Notes: generated by a model from the letters alone, not told the origin. 13,472 nt of DNA from CAZIHO01 sp964538875 (GCA_964538875.1 CAZIHO010000099.1:1-13472), one strand, 5' to 3'. Counted from the stretch's first letter, positions 7,253-13,472 are shown. Translations and numbers: made by a program.

Positions 7253-8070
7253 GGGCGGGACCCGTCCACCGCGTCGATGGCGGCGCGCAGGGTGCCGACG
7301 AAGGCGCCGATGCGGGCCGGAATTTGGTCTGGCTGGTCCTGGGCCTGCTCGATCCGCTGCACCAGCGCGCTGCCCACCACTACCGCGTCGGCGATCTGGG
7401 CCATGCGCGCCGCCGTGTCCGGATCCTTGATGCCGAAGCCTACCCCCAGGGGCAGGCGGGTGACGCGGCGAATCAGGTCGAGGCGCTCCGCCACCGCCGC
7501 CACGTCCAGATGGGCGGCGCCGGTGACGCCTTTGACCGCCACATAATAGACGAAGCCGCTGGCCCGCTCGCAAATGCGCTGGATGCGTTCCGGGGTACTG
7601 GTGGGCGCCACCAGGTAGATCAGATCGACGCCGTTGGCGGTCATGGCGGCGGCCATGTCGTCCGCCTCCTCCGGCGGCAAGTCTACGATCAGGGCGCCGT
7701 CCACCCCGGCGTCCCGGGCACGGGCGGCGAATTGGCCGTAGCCCATGACTTCCACCGGATTCAGGTAGCCCATGAGTACGATGGGAGTGCGGTCATCCTC
7801 AATCCGAAAACGGCGCACCAGATCCAGACAATCCGTCAGGCTGACGCCGTGCACCAGGGCCCGTTCGCTGGCCCGTTGAATCACCGGGCCGTCCGCCATG
7901 GGATCGGAAAAGGGCACTCCCAGTTCAATGATGTCGGCCCCGGCCGCCACCAGGGCATGGAGCAGGGGCAGGGTCACGGCCGGGTTGGGGTCGCCGGCGG
8001 TCACATAGGGCACCAGGGCGGTGCGGCCCTGGCGATGCAGTTCGGCAAACACCGAGGCGATGCGGCTCAT
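7249..8070 (-). CDS. trpA: Tryptophan synthase alpha chain
   Basis: Cleaves indole-3-glycerol phosphate to indole and glyceraldehyde 3-phosphate. Indole is then channelled to TrpB in the alpha2-beta2 complex. The 273-residue TIM barrel has the catalytic residues E49 in IIELGVPFSDP and D60 in MADGP, both at the same positions as in the enteric enzyme. Phosphate-binding loops near VKGVTG and GFGIKDP are also visible. The ATG at 8070 overlaps the trpB stop as ATGA, and the stop at 7249-7251 overlaps the upstream accD start in the same way. Translation along trpB-trpA is therefore very probably coupled. No attenuator or internal promoter was seen. Confidence 0.97.
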   Translation of the reverse strand: MSRIASVFAELHRQGRTALVPYVTAGDPNPAVTLPLLHALVAAGADIIELGVPFSDPMADGPVIQRASERALVHGVSLTDCLDLVRRFRIEDDRTPIVLMGYLNPVEVMGYGQFAARARDAGVDGALIVDLPPEEADDMAAAMTANGVDLIYLVAPTSTPERIQRICERASGFVYYVAVKGVTGAAHLDVAAVAERLDLIRRVTRLPLGVGFGIKDPDTAARMAQIADAVVVGSALVQRIEQAQDQPDQIPARIGAFVGTLRAAIDAVDGSRP

Positions 8071-9281
8071 AGTTTGATTCCGTCCAGGGCAGCCACCGTG
8101 TGCATGTCCTTGTCGCCGCGACCGGATAGGTTGATTAGCAAAATGTCCGTCCTGTCCAGTTGGGGGGCCAGCTTGGCCGCCTGGGCCAGGGCATGGCTGG
8201 ATTCCAGGGCCGGGATGATGCCCTCGGCCCGGGTCAGGGCATGGAACGCGGCCAAGGCTTCCGCATCGGTGACCGGTACATACTGGACCCGGCCCAGGTC
8301 CTTGAGCCAGGCGTGCTCGGGACCCACGCCAGGATAGTCCAGCCCGGCGGAGATGGAGTGGGTTTCGATGATTTGGCCGTTGGCGTCTTCCAGCAAATAG
8401 GTGCGATTGCCGTGCAGCACGCCGGGCCGGCCCGCCGTCAGGGACGCGGCATGGCGGCCAGTTTCGATGCCGTCGCCGGCCGCCTCCACGCCATACATGG
8501 CCACGGATTGGTCGGCCAGGAAGGGATGGAACAAGCCGATGGCGTTGGAACCGCCGCCCACGCAGGCGATCAGGGCGTCCGGCAACCGGCCGGCCTGGGC
8601 CAGAATTTGGGCGCGAGCCTCCCGGCCGATCACTGCCTGGAAGTCCCGCACCATGCGCGGGTAGGGGTGGGGGCCGGCCACGGTGCCGATGATATAAAAG
8701 GTGTCATCTACATGAGTCACCCAATCCCGCATGGCCTCGTTGAGGGCATCCTTGAGGGTGCGGGAGCCGGATTTCACGCCCACTACCTGGGCGCCCAACA
8801 GACGCATGCGATAGACGTTGGCCTCCTGGCGGGCCATGTCCACCTCACCCATGTAGACCACGCATTCCAGCCCTAGCCGGGCGGCCACCGTGGCGGTGGC
8901 GACGCCATGCTGACCGGCGCCGGTTTCCGCGATGATGCGGGTCTTGCCCATGCGCCGCGCCAGCAATGCCTGGCCCACCGTGTTGTTGATCTTGTGGGCG
9001 CCAGTGTGGTTGAGGTCTTCCCGCTTGAGGAACAGGCGCGCCCCGCCCAGTTCGCGACTCCAGCGCACCGCCTCGTAGAGCGGGGAAGGGCGGCCCACGT
9101 AATGCTGGAAATCCGCGTCCAGTTCCGCCACGAACTCTGGGTCCTGGGCATGACGGGCATAGGCCTGGGTCAGCTCTGCCAGGGGATGCATCAGGGTCTC
9201 GGAGACGAAGATGCCCCCATAGGGTCCGAAATGGCCCCGCTCGTCCGGAAATAGCCGGTAATCAATCTGTACTGCCGTCAC
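8067..9281 (-). CDS. trpB: Tryptophan synthase beta chain
   Basis: A PLP enzyme that condenses indole with L-serine to make tryptophan. The 404-residue protein has RGHFGPYGGIFVSETL at the N-terminus and K97 in NHTGAHKIN as the PLP Schiff-base lysine. The catalytic glutamate region AETGAGQHG lies at 118-126, and the phosphate-binding loop GGGSN at 242-246. The start is GTG (plus-strand CAC at 9279-9281), inside the last 20 bases of trpF, with AGGA about 5 bases upstream. No better ATG exists near the expected N-terminus. The rare start and the overlap point to tight coupling with trpF. Confidence 0.97.
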   Translation of the reverse strand: MTAVQIDYRLFPDERGHFGPYGGIFVSETLMHPLAELTQAYARHAQDPEFVAELDADFQHYVGRPSPLYEAVRWSRELGGARLFLKREDLNHTGAHKINNTVGQALLARRMGKTRIIAETGAGQHGVATATVAARLGLECVVYMGEVDMARQEANVYRMRLLGAQVVGVKSGSRTLKDALNEAMRDWVTHVDDTFYIIGTVAGPHPYPRMVRDFQAVIGREARAQILAQAGRLPDALIACVGGGSNAIGLFHPFLADQSVAMYGVEAAGDGIETGRHAASLTAGRPGVLHGNRTYLLEDANGQIIETHSISAGLDYPGVGPEHAWLKDLGRVQYVPVTDAEALAAFHALTRAEGIIPALESSHALAQAAKLAPQLDRTDILLINLSGRGDKDMHTVAALDGIKL

Positions 9282-9894
9282 CCCGTCCTACCCCTTCGAT
9301 AAAGGCCCGGATTCGCGCCGGGTCCTTGATACCCTTGGCCAGTTCCACGCCGCCACTCACGTCCACCGCGTAGGGCCGCGTCTGCCGCACCGCCTGTTCC
9401 ACATTGTCCGGGTCCAGTCCGCCGGCCAAAATGATGTCCCCAGCCAACTCCGGGGGAATGCGTTCCCAGTCGAAACGCTCGCCGGTCCCGCCCCGCAAGG
9501 TGGGGTGGTAGGCGTCCAATAGCAAGGCCGAGGCCGCCCCGTAGGCGCGCCTTTGGGCCAGCAGGTCCAATCCGGGTGTCATGCGTAAGGCCTTGATCCA
9601 GGGCCGCCCATGGGCCGCACAGGCCGCCGGGGTCTCATCGCCATGGAATTGCAGCAGTTGCACGCCGACTTGGTTGATGACCGCCTGAATCCAGGCCGGT
9701 TCCGCGTCCACGAACAGACCCACCAGGGTCAGGAATGGCGGTAGACCGGCCACCACCGCCTGGGCTTGTTCCAGACTGACCGAGCGGGGGCTGGGTGGAT
9801 AAAACACCAGCCCTAGGGCATCTGCGCCGAGCCGGGCCGCCGCCTGGGCGTCCTCGGCGCGGGTCAGGCCGCAAATCTTAATCCGGGTGCGCAT
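9262..9894 (-). CDS. trpF: Phosphoribosylanthranilate isomerase
   Basis: Catalyses the Amadori rearrangement of N-(5-phosphoribosyl)anthranilate in tryptophan synthesis. The 210-residue TIM barrel has the general base C8 in IKICGLT, the general acid D127 in LLLDAY, and the phosphate-binding loops ILAGGLDP and DVSGGVE (178-184). It is the first gene of the block, and its last 20 bases overlap the GTG start of trpB. The ATG at 9894 has only a weak Shine-Dalgarno sequence. In many Gammaproteobacteria truA lies directly upstream, but here the upstream neighbour is a divergent CNNM-family gene, so the promoter should lie in 9895-10075. The other trp genes (E, G, D, C) are not in the window. Confidence 0.96.
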   Translation of the reverse strand: MRTRIKICGLTRAEDAQAAARLGADALGLVFYPPSPRSVSLEQAQAVVAGLPPFLTLVGLFVDAEPAWIQAVINQVGVQLLQFHGDETPAACAAHGRPWIKALRMTPGLDLLAQRRAYGAASALLLDAYHPTLRGGTGERFDWERIPPELAGDIILAGGLDPDNVEQAVRQTRPYAVDVSGGVELAKGIKDPARIRAFIEGVGRGDGSTD

Positions 9895-9940
9895 GGGCCG
9901 CTATCTTAACAGGCACCCCGACGGGGTCCGCTAATCACCT

Positions 9941-9968
9941 AATATATCTCCCGAGAGGGATAGATATT
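9941..9968. promoter_or_regulatory. Imperfect inverted repeat in the divergent trpF / CNNM intergenic region
   Basis: Two 12-base arms match as an inverted repeat at 10 of 12 positions around a GAGA loop; the inner CTCCC/GGGA(T) part is strongest. On the minus strand, TATATT at 9941-9946 overlaps one arm and could be the -10 box for trpF, but no matching -35 is present. A smaller ACCCC/GGGGT stem lies at 9914-9926, in the presumed trpF leader. A protein-binding site or an RNA hairpin are both possible. I found no leader peptide with Trp codons and no convincing plus-strand promoter. Confidence 0.35.
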
Positions 9969-10075
9969 GGCCGGCATGGAATGCAGCATCTCATCAGTAG
10001 AGCGGCGGCCCTAGTGAGGTTCTGGACCCAGGAATTGCCCCGACTCCGTACTCATAGGTTGTTGTACACCCAAAT

Positions 10076-11482
10076 ATGGAAACTCATTTAGCTCCCGAGA
10101 TCGCCAATTTTTGGTGGCGATTGCTGGCGGTTGTCCTTTTGCTGGTGGCTAATGGTTTGTTCGTCGCCATCGAATTCGCCCTGGTGGGCAGCCGTCGCGG
10201 CCGTTTCGAGTCCCTGGCCCAGGCGGGGGCGCGGGGAGCGAAACTGGCGCTGCGGGTGATGGCGGAACCGGACCGGGTGCTGGCGGCGGCGCAACTGGGT
10301 ATCACCATGGCCAGTCTGGCCCTGGGTTGGATCGGCGAACCGTTTGTTTCGGAAGTGCTGCGTTGGCCGCTGGGCTTGATTCCAGCCAACGATTGGTTCG
10401 AGCCGGGCTATATCAGCCATACGGTAAGCATGGTCATCGCCTTCGCGATCATCACCTCGGCCCATATCGTGCTGGGGGAGCAGGCCCCCAAAATATTCTC
10501 CATCGGGCAGGCGGAGCGGACGATTATTTTCCTTGCGCCCTTCATTCTGCTGTTCGATAGACTGCTAAGACCATTTATAAGTATCCTAGATCGTGCTACC
10601 AGCGCAACCCTGCGGCTGGTGGGCGCCAAGCCGGTGGCGAGCCAGCACCGGGCCATCCTGTCCATCGACGAGCTCAAGCGCATCGTGTCCGATAGCCAGG
10701 AAGACGGCCTTCTGGAACCTAGCGAGGAAGTCATGTTGCGCAACGTATTCGAGTTCGCGGACCGGGAAGTGAGCGAGGCCATGGTACCGCGCCTAAACGT
10801 GGTGGGCGTCGAGATGGGCGCGACGGTGGCAGATTTCCTAGCGATTTATGCCCAATCGCCCCACAGCCGTTATCCGGTGTACGAGGGCGCTCTGGATCGC
10901 ATCCAGGGATTCGTGGGCATCAAGGACATTCTGACCCTGGTGGCGTCCCAGGGCCAATCCGCGCTCCAGTTGGACATCACGCCCCTGCTGCGCCTGCCCC
11001 TGGTGGTGCCGGAATTCAAGCACATCGGTGATTTGTTCGAGGAAATGCAGGAACAGGGCGTGTCCTTGACCGTAGTGGTGGATGAATATGGGGGCACTGC
11101 TGGCATCGTGACCTTACACGGGTTGTTGGAAAAGATCGTCGGCCGCCTGCGGGACGAGAACGGCGGGGACGATCCGGCGGTCAATCAGGTGGACGAGCAA
11201 ACGGCGGTGGTGGACGGGGAACTGACCATCGACGAGGTCAACAACGAATTGGAACTGGACCTGCCCAAGAAGGACGCCTACGAAACCCTGGCGGGTCTGA
11301 TCCTGTTCCAACTAGAGCGCCTGCCCAAACCGGGCGAGCAACTGGATTTGGATGGAACCCGGCTGACCGTGACGGAAATGACCGGCTCGAAAATCGAGAA
11401 GGTAGAAGTCAAACGGCTCACTGTCGCCGATGGCGAGGTCGAAAGTCCGATAAAGGATGAATCAGTGGATCCAGCGGTCTAG
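10076..11482 (+). CDS. CNNM-CBS-CorC/HlyC membrane protein (hemolysin family, divalent-cation transport-like)
   Basis: The 468 residues have the three-part layout of the family. A CNNM (DUF21) membrane domain covers about 1-180, with hydrophobic spans near 13-37, 68-86, 116-133 and 148-170 and the conserved GEQAPK at 134-139. A CBS pair spans about 225-355, with MVPR at 236-239 and DEYGGTAG at 336-343. A CorC_HlyC domain covers roughly 370-450. Family members act in magnesium/cobalt transport or resistance; older names call them hemolysins. The specific ion cannot be told from sequence. The ATG at 10076 is preceded by AT-rich sequence with no clear Shine-Dalgarno. It is divergent from trpF and probably a single-gene unit. 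The end of the coding region is intact. Confidence 0.92.
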   Translation: METHLAPEIANFWWRLLAVVLLLVANGLFVAIEFALVGSRRGRFESLAQAGARGAKLALRVMAEPDRVLAAAQLGITMASLALGWIGEPFVSEVLRWPLGLIPANDWFEPGYISHTVSMVIAFAIITSAHIVLGEQAPKIFSIGQAERTIIFLAPFILLFDRLLRPFISILDRATSATLRLVGAKPVASQHRAILSIDELKRIVSDSQEDGLLEPSEEVMLRNVFEFADREVSEAMVPRLNVVGVEMGATVADFLAIYAQSPHSRYPVYEGALDRIQGFVGIKDILTLVASQGQSALQLDITPLLRLPLVVPEFKHIGDLFEEMQEQGVSLTVVVDEYGGTAGIVTLHGLLEKIVGRLRDENGGDDPAVNQVDEQTAVVDGELTIDEVNNELELDLPKKDAYETLAGLILFQLERLPKPGEQLDLDGTRLTVTEMTGSKIEKVEVKRLTVADGEVESPIKDESVDPAV

Positions 11483-11497
11483 AACGCCATTTCCCGC

Positions 11498-11550
11498 CGC
11501 CGGCCGGCTGGTTCCGGCGCTCCCGAACTCCAGGGATTTTTTGCAATCCC
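11498..11550 (+). terminator. Possible terminator region after the CNNM gene
   Basis: A 6-bp GC stem, CGCCGG/CCGGCG (11498-11519, 10-base loop), follows the stop by 16 bases. A second stem, GGGATT/AATCCC (11533-11550), follows it. A run of T (11537-11542) spans the end of the second stem's left arm and its loop, and lies 17 bases after the first stem. This only loosely resembles a rho-independent terminator. Confidence 0.3.
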
Positions 11551-11717
11551 CTAACCGATGAATGGTAGATAGTTTTCGGCGTTATGTTTCAATATTATTA
11601 AAGGCTAACCTAGTATCCCTCCATGGCGCTGAGCCATCCGGCCATGCTTCCAAGTCGAGTCGCTGCTAGGGGTAACGGGGGCGTAAACGCCTGTCCGGAC
11701 CCCGGCCCAATTCCAGG

Positions 11718-11787
11718 CGGACAACCAGCCCGGTCCAGCTATTAACTGCTGAATTTGACCAGATTTTCCCCGGGTAAGGGTTGTCCG
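11718..11787. repeat. 70-bp nested inverted repeat
   Basis: CGGACAACC (11718-11726) and GGTTGTCCG (11779-11787) are perfect 9-bp complements. Inside them CCCGG (11729-11733) pairs with CCGGG (11770-11774), and CAGC (11736-11739) can pair with GCTG (11748-11751). Three levels of nesting give a long stem-loop on either strand. There is no T-tract after it in either direction. It may be a structured RNA, a REP-like palindrome or a terminator variant. Only one copy is in the window. Confidence 0.45.
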
Positions 11788-11809
11788 TAAGGAGTCTGCC
11801 AAGGGGATC

Positions 11810-11838
11810 TTGTGTTGGATCCGGGATCTTGTTATGCT
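11810..11838 (+). promoter_or_regulatory. Candidate sigma-70 promoter with extended -10
   Basis: TTGTGT (11810-11815) and TATGCT (11833-11838) are separated by exactly 17 bases. TGT directly before TATGCT forms an extended -10. The -35 matches consensus at 3 of 6 positions, the -10 at 4 of 6. GGGATCTTGT occurs twice (11804-11813 and 11823-11832) with 19-bp periodicity across the promoter. Transcription from here would give the RnfB-like gene a leader of about 195 bases. Confidence 0.4.
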
Positions 11839-11849
11839 GCGGCGCAGCA

Positions 11850-11979
11850 ATCCCCGCGAGGCATGCGGTGTCCTCGAACCATACCGCTTCCAGTCTGGGG
11901 ATGAACGCTGCCGGGTGGGGTATCCAAGGCACCCTTGTCACAGTTTTCCCGGGCGGCGCTTCGTATTCCGCACGGGAAA
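11850..11979 (+). ncRNA. Potentially structured 5' leader of the RnfB-like gene
   Basis: ATCCCC (11850-11855) can pair with GGGGAT (11897-11902). Inside, CGAGG (11857-11861) pairs with CCTCG (11872-11876), and GCGGTGT (11865-11871) can pair with ATACCGC (11881-11887) with one G-U; the interleaving makes an H-type pseudoknot. Downstream, CGCTGCCGGG (11906-11915) can pair with 11948-11958 with one bulge. That arm is shared with a rival stem, TTTCCCG (11945-11951) with CGGGAAA (11973-11979). I do not recognise a known riboswitch class. GC-rich DNA offers such pairings by chance, so this is a hypothesis. Confidence 0.3.
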
Positions 11980-12040
11980 CTTCCGGGGCTCAGCCGTCGG
12001 ATGCGCGGTCGGTGGAGTCGATTGGGAGAGGTTGAAGCCA

Positions 12041-12925
12041 ATGACGCTGGACTCGGTTTCCAACATCGGTGTCGCGGTGGGGTTTATCACCCTGTTAGGC
12101 ATCCTGCTCGCCTCGGCGTTGGCCATTGCCAGTCGCTACCTGTTTGTGTTCGAAGACCCCCGCATCGACGAGGTGGAAAGCCTGTTGCCCAGCGCCAATT
12201 GCGGTGCCTGCGGAACCGCCGGTTGCCGCAACTTCGCCGAGCGGGTGGTCGCCGGGGAACTGACGCCGGGCCAATGCACGGTCAATACCAAGGAAATGAA
12301 CACCCAAATCGCCAATTTTCTGGGCGTGGCTCTGGGCGAGGCGGATAAGCGGGTGGCACGGCTGGCCTGTGCCGGCGGCAACCATGTGGCCCGGGTCAGG
12401 GCTTCGTATAAGGGTCTCAGTTCCTGCCGGGCGGCGGCCCTGGTGTCCGGTGGCGGCAAGGGCTGTCGCTGGGGATGCCTGGGGCTAGCGGATTGCGAGG
12501 TGGTGTGCGACTTCGGCGCCATTCGTATGAACCGGGTGGGGCTGCCCGAGGTGGACGTGGATAAGTGCACCGCCTGCGGGGATTGCGTAGAGGTCTGCCC
12601 CAAGGCCCTGTTCAGTATTCACCCCTTGAGCCACCAGTTGTGGGTGGCCTGCCTGAGCAAGGAAATGGGGGAGCAAGCGGAGGCCGAGTGCGAGGTGATT
12701 TGTACCGCCTGCGGCCGCTGCGCGGTGGATGCCCCGGAGGGGTTGATCGAGATCCGGGACAACTTGGCGGTCATCGATTACGGCAAGAACCGGCTGGCGT
12801 CGGATCTTGCCATCCAACGGTGCCCCACCGGGGCCATCGTCTGGTACGACAAGTCCGGTAAGAAGATCATCAAGGGGCGGGACGCCAAGAAGATCGTCCG
12901 CAAGGAAGCCCTGCCGGTCGGTTAG
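12041..12925 (+). CDS. RnfB-like membrane-anchored iron-sulfur protein
   Basis: Likely an electron carrier from a ferredoxin-linked oxidoreductase to a membrane partner. Residues 8-31 form one membrane span, as in RnfB. A 4Fe-4S domain of the RnfB/Fdh type follows (C54, C57, C62, C79). Then come ferredoxin-type motifs: C142-x3-C146-x5-C152-x3-C156 paired with C176-x2-C179-x2-C182-x3-C186, and C221-x2-C224-x2-C227 paired with C261-P. In the last pair the fourth cysteine of the first motif is alanine (A231), and the three leading cysteines of the second motif are absent, so one cluster is lost. The length is 294 residues. The ATG at 12041 has GAGAGG 9 bases upstream and precedes the membrane span directly, although the frame is open further up. 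No rnfA, C, D, G or E is visible. A 2-oxoacid oxidoreductase gene follows after 218 bases, so I do not assign rnfB. Confidence 0.85.
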   Translation: MTLDSVSNIGVAVGFITLLGILLASALAIASRYLFVFEDPRIDEVESLLPSANCGACGTAGCRNFAERVVAGELTPGQCTVNTKEMNTQIANFLGVALGEADKRVARLACAGGNHVARVRASYKGLSSCRAAALVSGGGKGCRWGCLGLADCEVVCDFGAIRMNRVGLPEVDVDKCTACGDCVEVCPKALFSIHPLSHQLWVACLSKEMGEQAEAECEVICTACGRCAVDAPEGLIEIRDNLAVIDYGKNRLASDLAIQRCPTGAIVWYDKSGKKIIKGRDAKKIVRKEALPVG

Positions 12926-12955
12926 GCCCGCGCCCGGCCATCGGTGGCGGCGGGC
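12926..12955 (+). terminator. Compound hairpin directly after the RnfB-like gene
   Basis: GCCCGC (12926-12931) pairs with GCGGGC (12950-12955), and inside it GCCA/TGGC (12937-12948) closes a TCGG loop. The hairpin begins at the base after the stop codon. No T-tract follows, so it may attenuate or stabilise the message between the RnfB-like gene and the oxidoreductase gene. Confidence 0.3.
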
Positions 12956-13051
12956 GTCGCCTTGGGAGAGGGGTGGAGCAGGCGGCGGTAGCCGTCCAAC
13001 CCGTTGGGCGCCGTAGGGGACCGGTGGCAGGGGTGGGTCAGTGGTGGGCCC

Positions 13052-13143
13052 TTGACTTTTGGGTATGGGGATTTAGCGGCGTTCCGGGGCAATCAGTCCG
13101 GGGATCGTCAGTTCCGAGCGGTTAGGATTAAGAGGCGGTAATC
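13052..13143 (+). promoter_or_regulatory. Leader of the 2-oxoacid oxidoreductase gene
   Basis: A TTGACT (13052-13057) resembles a -35 box, but no good -10 lies 16-18 bases downstream. CCGGGG at 13084-13089 and 13098-13103, each followed by an ATC and a CAGT, forms an imperfect repeat of about 14-15 bp. A purine-rich ribosome binding site, AGAGGCGG, lies just before the ATG at 13144. A separate promoter is possible but not shown. Confidence 0.25.
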
Positions 13144-13472
13144 ATGTTCGGCAGCAAGAAAGAACAGCAGCAGACCTTCAAGTATCCCGGCGTGCGGGCA
13201 GTGATGGACGGCAACACGGCGGTCATCATGTGCGAGCGCGAGGCTTCCGACGCCGCCGGTGCCTATCCCATTACCCCGTCAACCCAGATGGGCGAGTATT
13301 GGGCCGAGGAAACCGCCAAGGGGCACGTGAATATTTCCGGCCATGCCCTGGTATTCGTAGAACCCGAATCCGAGCACGCCGCCGCCGCCGTGACTGCCGG
13401 CATGTCCATGACCGGCCTGCGCGCCACCAACTTCTCCTCCGCCCAGGGCGTCGCCTTCATGCACGAATCCCT
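13144..13472 (+). CDS. Pyruvate/2-oxoacid:ferredoxin oxidoreductase, alpha (N-terminal) region, 3'-partial
   Basis: The enzyme oxidatively decarboxylates pyruvate or another 2-oxoacid to an acyl-CoA, passing two electrons to ferredoxin through TPP and iron-sulfur clusters. Only the first 109 codons lie in the window, and the frame is open to its edge. They show the POR_N domain start: DGNTAV, then AYPITPSTQMGEYW at about 40-53, and VEPESEHAAAAVTAGM, the acidic segment near the TPP site, followed by NFSSAQGVAFMHES. The ATG at 13144 follows a clear AGAGGCGG ribosome binding site. Whether the gene encodes a separate alpha subunit or a fused NifJ-type enzyme cannot be seen. The RnfB-like gene upstream is the obvious candidate for its electron partner. 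Confidence 0.85.
   Translation, partial: MFGSKKEQQQTFKYPGVRAVMDGNTAVIMCEREASDAAGAYPITPSTQMGEYWAEETAKGHVNISGHALVFVEPESEHAAAAVTAGMSMTGLRATNFSSAQGVAFMHES

Larger units (their letters stand above)
11483..12040. other. 558-bp non-coding region upstream of the RnfB-like gene
   Basis: No frame here looks coding. In order it holds the weak terminator-like stems, an AT-rich patch near 11566-11617 with TATTAT (11593-11598) but no good -35, and small stems such as ATGGC/GCCAT at 11623-11637. These are followed by a 70-bp nested inverted repeat (11718-11787), a candidate promoter (11810-11838) and a leader with pairing potential (11850-11979). A ribosome binding site, GAGAGG, lies 9 bases before the ATG at 12041. 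Confidence 0.6.

Noticed and set aside
5960..7546. Plus-strand open frame of 528 codons opposite folC and accD
   Set aside because: It is antisense to two clearly identified genes, its product has no recognisable motif, and long antisense frames are expected in GC-rich coding DNA.
7240..8337. Plus-strand open frame of 365 codons opposite trpA and the end of trpB
   Set aside because: It mirrors the codon structure of trpA and trpB, its His/Gly/Gln-rich product matches no family, and it has no ribosome binding site.
11781..12035. Plus-strand 84-codon open frame in the gap before the RnfB-like gene
   Set aside because: There is no convincing ribosome binding site and no known motif, and it overlaps the candidate promoter and leader.
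11810..12040. Possible 77-residue N-terminal extension of the RnfB-like protein, in frame and open
   Set aside because: RnfB proteins begin directly with the membrane span, the ATG at 12041 has a good ribosome binding site, and codon use in the extension lacks the third-position GC bias of the neighbours.
13052..13080. TTGACT as a full sigma-70 promoter for the oxidoreductase gene
   Set aside because: No acceptable -10 hexamer occurs 16-18 bases downstream. I keep it only as a weak -35-like site.
1..13472. tRNA or rRNA genes, CRISPR arrays, insertion sequences, toxin-antitoxin pairs or phage genes
   Set aside because: I looked for these and saw no cloverleaf, regular spacer array, transposase motif or phage protein signature in the window.

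Overview
The window is GC-rich by eye (about two thirds) and densely coding. Its most diagnostic feature is a minus-strand trpF-trpB-trpA-accD-folC-dedD block, an order typical of Gammaproteobacteria and some Betaproteobacteria. Together with rpe-gph, a DUF3530-like alpha/beta-hydrolase, a DedD/SPOR protein and an RnfB-like protein next to a 2-oxoacid:ferredoxin oxidoreductase, this suggests a gammaproteobacterium such as a Methylococcales- or Chromatiales-like lineage. The sequence alone does not settle the genus.

Layout. Positions 3-461 (+) hold the end of an open frame that enters from outside the window and looks like the C-terminal beta-sandwich domain of a larger envelope protein. Positions 661-2041 (-) hold rpe and gph, tightly spaced: ribulose-phosphate 3-epimerase and phosphoglycolate phosphatase. 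Divergent from rpe, positions 2097-4024 (+) carry an exported DUF3530-type alpha/beta-hydrolase and a D12-class DNA adenine methyltransferase with no restriction partner in view. Converging on them is the six-gene minus-strand block from 9894 down to 4064. It encodes the last steps of tryptophan synthesis, the beta subunit of acetyl-CoA carboxylase, folylpolyglutamate/dihydrofolate synthase and a SPOR-domain division protein. Its genes overlap or lie within tens of bases of each other. The trpB/trpA and trpA/accD junctions are ATGA overlaps, and trpB starts at GTG inside trpF.

From 10076 everything reads on the plus strand: a CNNM/CBS/CorC-HlyC membrane protein, a 558-bp non-coding stretch rich in potential RNA structure, an RnfB-like membrane-anchored iron-sulfur protein, and the first 109 codons of a pyruvate/2-oxoacid:ferredoxin oxidoreductase alpha region. 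The last two genes probably form a redox module in which the RnfB-like protein accepts electrons from the oxidoreductase at the membrane.

Most of the window is housekeeping. The points worth a second look are the AccD N-terminal extension that repeats the family's own SWFEKL start motif, the paired loss of exactly one [4Fe-4S] cluster in the RnfB-like protein, the structured leader and 70-bp nested inverted repeat upstream of it, the hydrolase lacking the canonical serine nucleophile, and the orphan methyltransferase where cvpA-purF would be expected.
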